A program made the position numbers and the translations under genes. A stretch of DNA of 52,293 nucleotides, from assembly GCA_051859505.1 (NCBI GenBank), contig JBHYFN010000027.1, positions 1 to 52,293 of the forward strand, written 5' to 3'. Positions 17,609 to 26,170 of the stretch are shown piece by piece. This DNA is from JAFIEN01 sp051859505. Lineage in GTDB: Bacteria; Pseudomonadota; Alphaproteobacteria; Rhodobacterales; Rhodobacteraceae. Numbering within the stretch: position 1 is the first letter of the stretch; the number at the start of each line of letters is the position of its first letter. Below the pieces are notes generated by a model. The model had not been told where the DNA came from. It did not search any database and was given only the letters and a program-made list of their open reading frames with translations.

Positions 17609-17655
17609 GGGGACGTCCCCTCCCCCTCGGGGGGGGGGGCGGCGGCCTGCCGCCC
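17609..17655 (+). other. Intercistronic hairpins after the binding-protein gene
   Basis: Between the binding-protein and permease genes lie the 12-bp palindrome GGGGACGTCCCC (17609-17620), an 11-G run (17629-17639), and a hairpin with arms GGGCGGC and GCCGCCC (17637-17643 / 17649-17655, loop of five). No T-run follows. Such structures behind a binding-protein gene usually protect the upstream mRNA or attenuate read-through, so the binding protein is made in excess over the membrane parts. Confidence 0.6.
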
Positions 17656-17740
17656 CACGCCAAACCTTACCCACACGACCCCGTCCCACCGCCACTCCGG
17701 CCCGTCCGGTTACGGCGGATCTGCCCCTTGCGAGGCTTTC

Positions 17741-18814
17741 ATGGCATCGAGATTCCTGCGTTCGAACCGGACCGGATGGTTCATGGCCGGGCCCGCCGTG
17801 GCCTTGATCGGCACGTTCATCATCCTGCCCTTCGTCTTTGCGATCGTGCTGTCTTTCACCAACCAGCGGCTGATCTCGCCCAATCCGACGCAATGGGTGG
17901 GGCTGTCGAATTATCAGCAGCTTCTGGGCCTGGCCACGCTGACGCTCGAGGCCGAGCGGGACGAGGCGGGCGCGGTGATCGAGGGCCCCGACGGGCCGCA
18001 ATTTCCGGCAGTGCGCAGCTTTACCCGCAACAATCCCGACTATCCCCAATATGACGGGATGCGCGAATGGTTCCGCATCGACCGCGGCACGGACAGGACC
18101 ACAGTGATCCTCGCGCGCGACGTGGTTTTCATGAAGGCCATCGTCAATACGGTGATCTTCGTGCTGGTCGTGGCGCCGGTGCAGGGCGGGCTTGCGCTGT
18201 GCCTTGCGCTTCTGATCAACCAGCGGCTGCGGGGGATCAACGTCTTCCGCACGATCTATTTCATGCCCGTCGTCGTCTCGATCGTCGTCGTCTCGTTGCT
18301 GTGGCGGTTCATCTATGACGGGCAGAGCGGGCTTCTGAACAACCTTCTGGGCGCGATGACCTTCGGCGCCTTTCCGAAGGTCGACTGGCTGGGCAATCCC
18401 GATACCGCGCTTGGCGCGATCATCGTCATGTCGATCTGGCAGGCGGTGGGCTTTCACATGGTGATCTGGCTCTCGGGCCTGCAGACGATCAGCCCCACGC
18501 TCTATGAGGCCGGGGCCATCGAAGGCGCCTCGAAATGGCAGACCTTCCGCTACATCACCTGGCCGGGGCTGCGCAACACCGCCGTTCTGGTGCTGATCGT
18601 GATCACGATGCAGGCCTTTGCCCTGTTCGCCCAGATCGACGTGATGACGCGCGGCGGACCGCTGGACAGCACGCAGACCATCGTGTTCCAGGCGGTCGAG
18701 CGCGGCTATGGCAAGCAGGACATCTCGGGCGGCTCCGCCATTTCGGTCATCCTCTTCGTGATCGTGCTGACGATCTCGCTCACGCAACGCTGGCTCACGC
18801 GGGAGAAGCGCTGA
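17741..18814 (+). CDS. Sugar ABC transporter permease (MalF-like)
   Basis: A 357-residue inner-membrane permease. A hydrophobic first helix (about residues 15-40) is followed by an extended hydrophilic loop of about 90 residues (GLATLTLEAERDEAG to DRGTDRTTVIL), as in MalF-type proteins. Five more helices follow, with the EAA coupling motif around YEAGAIEGASKWQTFRYITWP, which contacts the ATPase. The ATG at 17741 has GAGG upstream; the longer frame begins inside the binding-protein gene. Its TGA overlaps the next permease start by one base (TGATG). Confidence 0.9.
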   Translation: MASRFLRSNRTGWFMAGPAVALIGTFIILPFVFAIVLSFTNQRLISPNPTQWVGLSNYQQLLGLATLTLEAERDEAGAVIEGPDGPQFPAVRSFTRNNPDYPQYDGMREWFRIDRGTDRTTVILARDVVFMKAIVNTVIFVLVVAPVQGGLALCLALLINQRLRGINVFRTIYFMPVVVSIVVVSLLWRFIYDGQSGLLNNLLGAMTFGAFPKVDWLGNPDTALGAIIVMSIWQAVGFHMVIWLSGLQTISPTLYEAGAIEGASKWQTFRYITWPGLRNTAVLVLIVITMQAFALFAQIDVMTRGGPLDSTQTIVFQAVERGYGKQDISGGSAISVILFVIVLTISLTQRWLTREKR

Positions 18815-19692
18815 TGTCTGCCATTTCCGCCGACAACCACGGGCTGCGCCTGTTCGTCCGCTACCTCGTGCTGGTGCTGATCGCGGTGATCTTCATCTTT
18901 CCGCTGGTCTTCATGGTGGTCTCGTCGCTCAAGCCCGACCAGCAGCTTCTGGCCGATACATCAAGCCTGCGGGCCTTCCTGCCGGTGGGCGACATCAGCC
19001 TGAACAACTATTTCGACGCCTTCGACAGGGCGCCGGTCGGGCTGTTCGTGCTGAATTCGGTGATCGTGACGGGCATGACCGTGGTGCTGTCGCTCCTGGT
19101 CTGTTCGGCCGCGGCCTTTGCCTTTGTCTTTGTCGGCTGGCGGGGGCGCGAGGTGCTTTTGTCGGTGATCCTCGCCACCCTCATCGTCCCGTTCGAGACG
19201 ATCGCCATCCCGCTTCTGCTTCTGGTCTCGAAACTGCCCTGGATCGGGATGGAGGGGCTGACCTGGGGCTGGCTCAATTCCTACCGGGTGCAGATCGTGC
19301 CCTTCGTCGCCGATGCGCTGACGATCTTTCTGTTCGTGCAGTATTTCAAGGATCTGCCCGGAGAACTGATCGAGGCGGCCCGGGTCGAGGGCGCCACCTG
19401 GGGCCAGATCTACCGGCGCATCGTGATGCCGCTGGCGGGGCCGGTTCTGGCCACGGCGGCGATCCTGAAATTCCTGGTCATGTACAACCAGTACCTCTGG
19501 CCGCTGATGGTGGTTCAGCAGGAAGGCTACCGGCCGGTCATGGTCGGCCTGCAGTACTTCTTTCAGCTCAACCGCGCCTGGGGCGAGATCATGGCCTATC
19601 TGTCGATGATCACGGTCCCGGTGCTGGCCTTCTACCTTTATTTGCAACGCGCCTTCATCGCCTCGATCGCATCGACCGGCGTGAAGGGCTGA
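18814..19692 (+). CDS. Sugar ABC transporter permease (MalG-like)
   Basis: A 292-residue partner permease with six predicted membrane helices and the EAA motif IEAARVEGATWGQIYRRIVMP. It begins on the last base of the upstream permease stop, so the two are translationally coupled and made in equal amounts. ILKFLVMYNQYLWPLMVVQ is characteristic of the MalG/LacG side of these heterodimers. It is followed 17 bases later by the glycosidase gene. Confidence 0.92.
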   Translation: MSAISADNHGLRLFVRYLVLVLIAVIFIFPLVFMVVSSLKPDQQLLADTSSLRAFLPVGDISLNNYFDAFDRAPVGLFVLNSVIVTGMTVVLSLLVCSAAAFAFVFVGWRGREVLLSVILATLIVPFETIAIPLLLLVSKLPWIGMEGLTWGWLNSYRVQIVPFVADALTIFLFVQYFKDLPGELIEAARVEGATWGQIYRRIVMPLAGPVLATAAILKFLVMYNQYLWPLMVVQQEGYRPVMVGLQYFFQLNRAWGEIMAYLSMITVPVLAFYLYLQRAFIASIASTGVKG

Positions 19693-19709
19693 CGGACGGA
19701 GACCGACAC

Positions 19710-20702
19710 ATGGTTATCGCAATCGACGACAAATGGATCTGGGACAGCTGGTATGCCCATGACGGAGAGCGCTGGCACGGCTATTTCCTGCAGGCCGACC
19801 GCAGCCTCGGCGATCCCGACCTGCGCCATTTCAACGTGAGCCAGGGCCACGCCACCAGCACCGATCTGGTCAACTGGGACCATCACGGCACCTGCCTTGC
19901 CCCCAGCAAAGCGCCCGCCTGGGACGATTTCACCACCTGGACCGGATCGGTCCTGCAGGGGCCGGATGGTCTTTGGCATCTGTTCTACACCGGCTCGACC
20001 CGGGCCGAAGAGGGGATGTACCAGCGCATCGGCCATGCCACCTCGCGCGACATGCATTCCTGGGAACGGGTCGAGGGGGGGCAATGCCTCGATCTGACGG
20101 GGCCGGTGGCCGAGGCCTATGAAAAGGACTGGATGAAGGGCCATTGGCACGACCGCGCCATGCGCGACCCCTGGGTGATGAAGGATCCCGCGGGCGACGG
20201 CTGGCTGATGTATTTCACCGCCCGCGCGCCCGGCATTGCCGAACCCAATGCCGGCGGCGCCATCGGCTTTGCCACCTCGCCCGACCTTTATCGCTGGACT
20301 TTGCAGCGCCCGGTCTTTGTCGGCGGCTTCGGTCAGCTTGAAGTGCCGCAGGTCTTCAAGGTGGGGGCGAAGTGGTATTGCCTGTTCTGCACCTCCGGTT
20401 CCCACTGGTCCGAGGCCTACCGCGCCGCCAATCCGCAAGCGCCCGTCACCGGCACGCATTACCTGATGGCCGAGGATCCGCGCGGGCCCTGGTCCATCGC
20501 GCCGGGCGCCTTTCTTGACGGGGCCGAGCCCTGCCGCCGCTATGCCGCCCGCATCGTCGAGACGGCCGAGGGGCTGCGGATCCTGGGCTTTGCCGATGGC
20601 GGCAAGGACAGGTTCGGCGGCTATGTGATGGATCCCGAACCCGTCACCGTGGCCGAGGACGGGCTGCTGCATATCCCCCCCATGGCCAGGGCAGCGGAGT
20701 AG
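19710..20702 (+). CDS. Five-bladed beta-propeller glycosidase, clan GH-J-like (GH32/GH68 type)
   Basis: A 330-residue protein without a signal peptide, so cytoplasmic. Three motifs match the acidic triad of GH32/GH68/GH43-type propellers: WIWDSWY with D12 as candidate nucleophile, MRDPWV with D153 as transition-state stabiliser (the RDP motif), and LEVPQVF with E211 as acid/base (the ExP motif). GH32/68 enzymes act on fructosides such as sucrose and fructo-oligosaccharides; GH43-like enzymes act on arabinosides and xylosides. The RDP plus E-x-P combination favours a fructosidase-like role, but the WDSW replaces the usual WMNDPNG box, so this may be a divergent subgroup. It lies inside the LacI-controlled ABC operon and presumably cleaves the imported sugar. 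Confidence 0.75.
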   Translation: MVIAIDDKWIWDSWYAHDGERWHGYFLQADRSLGDPDLRHFNVSQGHATSTDLVNWDHHGTCLAPSKAPAWDDFTTWTGSVLQGPDGLWHLFYTGSTRAEEGMYQRIGHATSRDMHSWERVEGGQCLDLTGPVAEAYEKDWMKGHWHDRAMRDPWVMKDPAGDGWLMYFTARAPGIAEPNAGGAIGFATSPDLYRWTLQRPVFVGGFGQLEVPQVFKVGAKWYCLFCTSGSHWSEAYRAANPQAPVTGTHYLMAEDPRGPWSIAPGAFLDGAEPCRRYAARIVETAEGLRILGFADGGKDRFGGYVMDPEPVTVAEDGLLHIPPMARAAE

Positions 20703-20706
20703 GCGC

Positions 20707-21774
20707 ATGGCGACCATCACCCTTTCCGATATCCGCAAGAGCTATGGCACGGCCGATGTGATCAAGGGCGTGGATATCGACATCGAGGACGGCGAGTTCG
20801 TCGTCTTCGTCGGCCCCTCGGGCTGCGGCAAGTCCACGCTTCTGCGGATGATCGCGGGGCTTGAGGATATCTCGGGCGGGACGCTCACGATCGGCGGGCG
20901 CCGGGTCAACGACCTGCCGCCCAAGGATCGGGGCGTGGCGATGGTGTTCCAGTCCTATGCCATCTTCCCCCACATGACGGTGCGCGAGAATGTGGCCTTC
21001 GGCCTGACCATCGCCGGCGCCTCGAAGGCCGAGAAGGACGCAAAGGTGGCCGAGGCCGCGCGGATCCTGCAGATGGAGCATCTGCTTGACCGCCGCCCCA
21101 GCCAGCTTTCGGGCGGGCAGCGGCAGCGGGTGGCCATCGGCCGCGCCATCGTGCGCAAGCCGGAGGTGTTCCTGTTCGACGAGCCGCTGTCGAACCTTGA
21201 TGCAGCACTTCGGATGGACATGCGGATGGAGATCGGCAAGCTGCACAAGCAGTTGGGTGCGACGATGATCTATGTCACCCATGACCAGGTCGAGGCGATG
21301 ACGCTGGCCGACAAGATCGTCGTGCTGAAGGATGGGCAGGTGATGCAGATCGGCACGCCGATGGAGCTTTACCACAACCCCGCCAATGCCTTCGTCGCGG
21401 GTTTCATCGGCAGCCCGTCGATGAATTTCCTTGATGTCGAGGTGCGCGAGGTGGCGGGGGACCGGATCACCGTGTCGAATGCCGCACTCGAGCCGGTGAC
21501 GCTGACGGCGAAACGGGCCGGGTTCACGGCGGGCGGCAAGGCGCGGCTGGGGCTGCGGCCGCAATACCTTACGCCGAAAACCGACGGGCGGGCGGGGCTT
21601 TTGCAGGGCACGGTCGCGCTGACGGAACGGCTGGGGTCCGAGACGGTGATCGAGGTGACGCTGGCCGATGGCAAGGCGCTGATCGCGGCCCTTGCGCGCG
21701 ACGCGATCTTCGAGATTGGCGCGCCGATCCAGCTGTCCTTTTCGCCCGACGAGGCACATCTTTTCGCCGACTAG
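20707..21774 (+). CDS. Sugar ABC transporter ATPase (MalK/UgpC family)
   Basis: A 355-residue cytoplasmic ATPase that drives uptake. It has Walker A GPSGCGKST, the Q-loop, the signature LSGGQRQR, Walker B VFLFDEPLSNLD and the switch histidine in YVTHDQVEAM. A C-terminal regulatory OB-fold domain (from about residue 240) contains FIGSPSMNF, typical of the MalK/UgpC/MsmX group. It ends the LacI-led operon five bases after the glycosidase gene. Its downstream neighbour is convergent. Confidence 0.95.
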   Translation: MATITLSDIRKSYGTADVIKGVDIDIEDGEFVVFVGPSGCGKSTLLRMIAGLEDISGGTLTIGGRRVNDLPPKDRGVAMVFQSYAIFPHMTVRENVAFGLTIAGASKAEKDAKVAEAARILQMEHLLDRRPSQLSGGQRQRVAIGRAIVRKPEVFLFDEPLSNLDAALRMDMRMEIGKLHKQLGATMIYVTHDQVEAMTLADKIVVLKDGQVMQIGTPMELYHNPANAFVAGFIGSPSMNFLDVEVREVAGDRITVSNAALEPVTLTAKRAGFTAGGKARLGLRPQYLTPKTDGRAGLLQGTVALTERLGSETVIEVTLADGKALIAALARDAIFEIGAPIQLSFSPDEAHLFAD

Positions 21775-21792
21775 GCCCCTCGCGGGCCTTGT
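21774..21792 (+). terminator. Hairpin at the end of the LacI-led operon
   Basis: GGCCC and GGGCC form a 5-bp stem around a 5-base loop starting on the last base of the ATPase stop codon, followed by TTGT. It sits in the 38-base gap between convergent operons and is a weak terminator candidate. Confidence 0.4.
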
Positions 21793-21812
21793 CGCTACCT
21801 TGCACCGCCGCC

Positions 21813-22946
21813 TCAGGCGGGCATCGGATCCTGCGCCAGCGCGCCAAGAAACCGGCAGTCCGGGTCCAGCCGGATCAGGTCGGCCACCTCGCGCCCGGTG
21901 ACGCGGCCCAGCGCCCGCAGGCCCATGACGCGCGCGGGGATGGTGATGCCCATGCGCAGGGCCTGTTCCGGCGCGACCCCCACCTTTTCGACCAGCCGGG
22001 CCACGCTTTCGGCCATGGTCACATGCGCCCCGGCCAGCGAGCCTTCGTCATTGACCAGCCGCCCGCCTTCAAGATGCAGGTTCATGTCGTACAGCCGGAA
22101 CCGGTCCGGCCCGCCGACCGTGGGCATGGCATCCGAGACCAGAAACATCAGATCGGGCGCGGGGCGGGCGCGGATGGCAAGGCCCACCAGCTCATCGGCC
22201 ACATGGATGCCGTCGCAGATGATGCCGGCGGGCACATACGAATTCAGCGCCGCCCCCACCACCCCCGGCGCGCGGTGCAGAAGCGGAGACATCGCGTTGA
22301 AAAGATGGGTGAAACAGCCCGCCCCCTCGGCCAGCGCCTCGCGCACATGGTCGGCGTTCGTGTCGGAATGGCCGATCGAGACGACGGCGCCCAGCCGCAC
22401 CAGTTCCGCGATCTGGCCCGGAGCCACCGCCTCGGGCGCCAGCGTGATCATCACCGCAACGCCCGCCTCCCGCAGGCGGGCGACCACCGCCATCGTGCGC
22501 GCATCCAGCGGGCGGACCAGATGGGCCGCATGCGTCCCCCGCCGCGGGACCGAGATATGCGGGCCCTCGATATGCAGGCCGATGATGCCCCCCTGCCCCA
22601 GTGCGGCAGCTTCCAGAGCCGCCTCGGCGGCGCGGTCCAGCACCTCGGGCGCATCGGTGATCAGGGTGGGCAGGATCGCCACGGTACCCAGCGGGTGATG
22701 CGCGGCGGCAATGGCCTGCATCCCCTCAAGCGTCGGGCTCTGGTTCAGCAGCACGCCGCCGCCGCCATTGACCTGCAGATCGACAAAGCCCGGCGCGAGG
22801 ATGCCGGGCACATGCCGCGCCGTGGCGGGGGCGGCGGCCCCTGCCGTCACTTCGGCGACGCGGCCCGCCGCGATCCGCAGGGCACGGCCGGGCTGCAGGG
22901 CGCCCTCGTCGAACAGGAGTTCGGGCAGGATCCACTGGTCGGTCAT
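21813..22946 (-). CDS. nagA: N-acetylhexosamine-6-phosphate deacetylase
   Basis: Removes acetate from GlcNAc-6-phosphate (or GalNAc-6-phosphate, as AgaA) in the cytoplasm. The 377-residue amidohydrolase shows PGFVDLQVNGGGG near the N-terminus, the metal-binding GLHIEGPHI, the SIGHSDTNAD and CFTHLFNAMSPL histidines, IICDGIHV, and the catalytic aspartate region LVSDAMPTVG. The ATG at 22946 overlaps the gatZ stop as ATGA. It is the last gene of a ten-gene minus-strand operon. NagA-type enzymes can accept both epimers, which fits the mixed GlcN/GalN equipment around it. Confidence 0.94.
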   Translation of the reverse strand: MTDQWILPELLFDEGALQPGRALRIAAGRVAEVTAGAAAPATARHVPGILAPGFVDLQVNGGGGVLLNQSPTLEGMQAIAAAHHPLGTVAILPTLITDAPEVLDRAAEAALEAAALGQGGIIGLHIEGPHISVPRRGTHAAHLVRPLDARTMAVVARLREAGVAVMITLAPEAVAPGQIAELVRLGAVVSIGHSDTNADHVREALAEGAGCFTHLFNAMSPLLHRAPGVVGAALNSYVPAGIICDGIHVADELVGLAIRARPAPDLMFLVSDAMPTVGGPDRFRLYDMNLHLEGGRLVNDEGSLAGAHVTMAESVARLVEKVGVAPEQALRMGITIPARVMGLRALGRVTGREVADLIRLDPDCRFLGALAQDPMPA

Positions 22947-24190
22947 GGGCCTTCCTCTGCTGCCGCTTCGAAGAAATAGGGGGCCAGTGCGGCTTCGATC
23001 GTGGCATGGATCAGCCGGGTCGGTCCATCGCCCTTCAACGCCTCGGCCCGTTCGAGGATATCCGTGCCGAAGACCTGCCACAGCAGCGGCTCGGGCAGGG
23101 TGCGGGGGCGCAGATCCTCCATCAGCGTGGCAACGGCGGCCTGCGCGCGCGGCCGGGGCCAGTAATAGCGGATCCGGTCGGCCAGGCCGAAATGGCGTTG
23201 CAGGGCCAGATCCGCGCCGTGGTAGTGACCCTGCCAGTAGCCGGGCTCGTCCAGCATCACCGCCTCCATCTCGGCCCGAAGGCCGCCGCCCCAGCCGGCA
23301 AGCACGCGCAGATGGTCAAGCGCATAGACCGCCTGTCGATAGGCGAAGGTCAGCGCCGGGCCGACCTTCTGGAAGGCGAAGCCCAGTTCGGCAAGGCGGG
23401 GAAAGGCCTCGGGTCGCTGGTAGTCGGTCGAATGCGCCTCGAGGCAGACGCCCGGATGATGGGCGATGGCGGCCAGAAGGCCGGGGTCGCGCGCCAGCGG
23501 CAGGTGATGCACCGACATGGGCGAGAATTCGACGCCGGGCTGCACGACAAGGCCGCCCACCTCACCGATCCCGGCGAAGGCCGCGATATGGGCGTCGAGC
23601 GTGGCGCGGGCGGCCTCGGGCCGCGTGGCCGGGATCTCGGCGTGCTCTTCGCTGCGGGCGCCGCCGGGCGGGGGCACTTCGGTGCCCACGACGTAAAGCA
23701 GCGCCTCGCCCCCCGCATCGCGGCAGGTCCGGGCCAGATCGGCGGCGCGGGGCACGGTGACGGTATCGTCAAGCTGCGCCGCCTCGCCCGCGCAGCCTTC
23801 GGAACAGTCGAGGTGGATCTTGGTAAAGCCCGCCTGCACATAGTCGCGCACCATGACATGGGCCTTTGCCATCGCCTGATCGGCGGACAGGCGGCGCCAG
23901 GCCTGCGGCCCGAGGTGATCGCCGCCAAAGACGATGCGCGCGCGGTCGGTGCCGGTCTCGTCGGCCAGTGCCTGCACGAAGGCGATGAAGGCGGCGGGCG
24001 TCAGGCCGGTATAGCCGCCGTCCTGGTTGACCTGGTTCGAGGTGGCCTCGATCACGATGGCCCGGTCCAGCCGCTCGGCCATGGCAAGGCTGGCGCGCAG
24101 CACCTCGGGATGGGCGGAGCAGACCGAGGGGATGGCGACGGCCCGCCCGGCGCGGTTGGCGGCGATGACATGGCGCAGGATGTCAGACAT
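22943..24190 (-). CDS. Tagatose-bisphosphate aldolase accessory subunit GatZ/KbaZ type
   Basis: A 415-residue protein of the GatZ/KbaZ/AgaZ family, which supports the class II aldolase GatY/KbaY that splits tagatose-1,6-bisphosphate in galactitol and N-acetylgalactosamine breakdown. Hallmarks are IPSVCSAHPEVL, VIEATSNQVNQDGGYTGLTP, IVFGGDHLGP, HLDCSEGC, and VGTEVPPPGG. No GatY/KbaY and no tagatose-6-phosphate kinase gene is in the window, so this member may work with partners elsewhere or may itself carry an activity; a kinase role has been proposed for some family members, which I cannot confirm here. It overlaps the ROK gene by eight bases and nagA by four. Confidence 0.9.
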   Translation of the reverse strand: MSDILRHVIAANRAGRAVAIPSVCSAHPEVLRASLAMAERLDRAIVIEATSNQVNQDGGYTGLTPAAFIAFVQALADETGTDRARIVFGGDHLGPQAWRRLSADQAMAKAHVMVRDYVQAGFTKIHLDCSEGCAGEAAQLDDTVTVPRAADLARTCRDAGGEALLYVVGTEVPPPGGARSEEHAEIPATRPEAARATLDAHIAAFAGIGEVGGLVVQPGVEFSPMSVHHLPLARDPGLLAAIAHHPGVCLEAHSTDYQRPEAFPRLAELGFAFQKVGPALTFAYRQAVYALDHLRVLAGWGGGLRAEMEAVMLDEPGYWQGHYHGADLALQRHFGLADRIRYYWPRPRAQAAVATLMEDLRPRTLPEPLLWQVFGTDILERAEALKGDGPTRLIHATIEAALAPYFFEAAAEEGP

Positions 24191-25094
24191 GCGAGACCTC
24201 TTGCAGGGCGGCATAGGCGGCTCCCTTGGCGCCGCTGGCGTCGCCCGCCTCGGCAAGGAGGATCCGGGGAAGGGCGAAACCGGCCAGTTGCGCGCGGCCC
24301 AGCGCGGCGGTCAGATCCTCGGTCACGCCGGGGCTGCGCGACAGGCCGCCGCCCAGCACCACGACCTCGGGGTCGAGCGTGAAGCAGAGCGTGATCAGAA
24401 GCTCGGCCATCAGATCGCACCAGAGGGCCCAGACCCGGCCAAGGGCGGGATCGGTGCCGCGCCCTGCGGTGATCTCGGGCGGGGAAAGGCTGCGCCCGGT
24501 CAGATGCAGCGCCAGCCGCGACAGGCCGGGGCCGGCGACATGGGTTTCGATACAGCCCATCCGCCCGCAGCCGCAGTGCCGGACCGGCAGGTCATGGGCC
24601 GCCACCAGATGCGCAGGCGCCGGCATATGGCCGAACTCGCCCCCCACATGGGCATGGCCCTGCATCAGCCGCCCCTCGACCGCGACACCGCCGCCGATGC
24701 CCGTCCCGAGGATCAGCCCCACCACCGGCGAGAACCCCCGCCCGGCGCCAAAGATCGCCTCGGACAGGGCAAGCGCCCGGCAATCGTTGACATAGGTGAC
24801 GGGCCGCCCGGCGGCGCGGGCGATATCGGCGGGAAAGGGCTTGCCCGTGGCGCTCAGGTTCGCGGTCAGCGCAAGGCCGGTGGCGGGATTGATCAGCCCG
24901 GCCGCCGCCACGCCGACGGGAAGGGCGTGGCCCGCCCGCGCCTCGGCCCAGGCGATCTGCTCGGCCATGGCGGCGACGAGGGCGGGATAGTCCTTCGGCG
25001 TGTCGATGCGGCGGCTGTCGGCAAGGGTCCAGTCGGGGGCAAAGACCTGCGCCTCGATCTTGGTGCCGCCCAGATCGATCCCGGCGGCGATCAT
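24183..25094 (-). CDS. ROK family sugar kinase, likely N-acetylhexosamine kinase
   Basis: A 303-residue ROK kinase with the phosphate-binding DLGGTKIE at 7-14, the catalytic aspartate D104 in VNDCRALAL, GLILGTGIGGG at 127-136, and the ROK zinc motif CGCGRMGCIE (C174, C176, C181). The GGEFGHM sugar-binding stretch resembles GlcNAc/ManNAc kinases. In this operon it most likely phosphorylates free N-acetylglucosamine or N-acetylgalactosamine released in the cytoplasm, because the transporter is an ABC system that delivers unphosphorylated sugar. The ATG overlaps the agaS stop as ATGA. Confidence 0.88.
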   Translation of the reverse strand: MIAAGIDLGGTKIEAQVFAPDWTLADSRRIDTPKDYPALVAAMAEQIAWAEARAGHALPVGVAAAGLINPATGLALTANLSATGKPFPADIARAAGRPVTYVNDCRALALSEAIFGAGRGFSPVVGLILGTGIGGGVAVEGRLMQGHAHVGGEFGHMPAPAHLVAAHDLPVRHCGCGRMGCIETHVAGPGLSRLALHLTGRSLSPPEITAGRGTDPALGRVWALWCDLMAELLITLCFTLDPEVVVLGGGLSRSPGVTEDLTAALGRAQLAGFALPRILLAEAGDASGAKGAAYAALQEVSHV

Positions 25095-26170
25095 CTGGCA
25101 ACCGGATAGAGCGTCACCCCCGCCACGACCCGCGACAGGGTGCCCTGGCCCGCGAAGGGATCGTCGACATTCAGGCCCAGCGCCGCCGACCAGTGCACGG
25201 CAAGGATCTGCCCCAGAGCCACGGCCAGCGGGGCCGACCAGAGCGGGCCTTCGGGCATCTCGACCGGGATATCGCCGCCGGGGCCGAGGGTGGTGACTCT
25301 GGCCTGGGGAAACTGCGCGCGCAATTCGGCGGCGAGGTCTGCCTCATACAGGGAGGCGGGGCTGTCGGGCCCGGTGAACAGCACGATCCCCGTATCCCCG
25401 GTGACAAAGCTCTTGGGGCCGTGGCGGAAGCCGAGCGTCGAATCCCACAGGGCCGGCACCTGCCCTGCCGTCAGCTCCATCACCTTGAGCGCGCTTTCGC
25501 GGGCGGCAAAGGCCAGGGGGCCGGTGCCCAGAAAGACGATCCGCGACGGTGGGGCGGTGGCTTCGGCAAAGGCGGAGAGGCGCGGCAGGAGGTCGGAGAG
25601 CTGGCCCGCCAGCCGGGGCAATGGCGCGGTGCTGCCGGCCGGGTCGAAGATCGCCAGCGCCGTCAGGAGCATGGTCGAAAAGCTCGAGGTCATGGCGAAA
25701 CCGGCGTCATGGGTCGCTTCGGGCAGGCTCACCACCTTCTGCGGGCCGGGGCCGGGCCGGGTGGCCAGCGCGCCGTCAGGGTTGCAGGTGATGTGCAGCC
25801 GCGGCGCCCCGGGCGCCAGCGCGTCAAGCGCGTCAAGCGTGCCGAGGCTTTCGGTGGAATTGCCCGAACGGCCGAATTGCACGATCAGCGGGCGACGGTC
25901 GCCTGCAAGAAAGGCCTGCGGGCGCGACACAAGGTCGGTCGTGGGCACGGCGCGCAGGCGGGGGCCGGGCCGGCCTTCAAGACCTGCGACGAGGATCTCG
26001 CCGATATAGGCAGAGGTGCCGGCGCCGCAGAACCAGACCTCCTCCACCGCCTGCCCGGCCACCCAGCCGCGCAGATCGGCGAGCGGCAGGACCCCGGCCC
26101 AATCGGCCCAGATGGCGGGCTGGGCGTGAATCTCGCGCCAGGTGGCCCAATGTGCGAGCGGGTGGGTCAT
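25091..26170 (-). CDS. agaS: Galactosamine-6-phosphate deaminase/isomerase, SIS domain
   Basis: A 359-residue protein with two SIS domains that strongly resembles AgaS, which converts galactosamine-6-phosphate to tagatose-6-phosphate and ammonia. Shared features are FCGAGTSAYIGE, AVPTTDLVSRP, QFGRSGNSTES, LHITCNPDGAL, ATHDAGFAMTSS, ARESALKVMELTAGQ, LGFRHGPKS and the C-terminal GTLSRVVAGVTLYP. It is coupled by ATGA overlaps on both sides to the ROK kinase and to a second, different SIS gene. The pairing with a GatZ/KbaZ family protein supports the galactosamine assignment. Confidence 0.9.
   Translation of the reverse strand: MTHPLAHWATWREIHAQPAIWADWAGVLPLADLRGWVAGQAVEEVWFCGAGTSAYIGEILVAGLEGRPGPRLRAVPTTDLVSRPQAFLAGDRRPLIVQFGRSGNSTESLGTLDALDALAPGAPRLHITCNPDGALATRPGPGPQKVVSLPEATHDAGFAMTSSFSTMLLTALAIFDPAGSTAPLPRLAGQLSDLLPRLSAFAEATAPPSRIVFLGTGPLAFAARESALKVMELTAGQVPALWDSTLGFRHGPKSFVTGDTGIVLFTGPDSPASLYEADLAAELRAQFPQARVTTLGPGGDIPVEMPEGPLWSAPLAVALGQILAVHWSAALGLNVDDPFAGQGTLSRVVAGVTLYPVAR

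Noticed and set aside
18535..18813. N-terminal extension of the second permease in the LacI operon
   Set aside because: That stretch is an alternative frame of the upstream permease; the ATG at 18814 overlaps the previous stop as expected.
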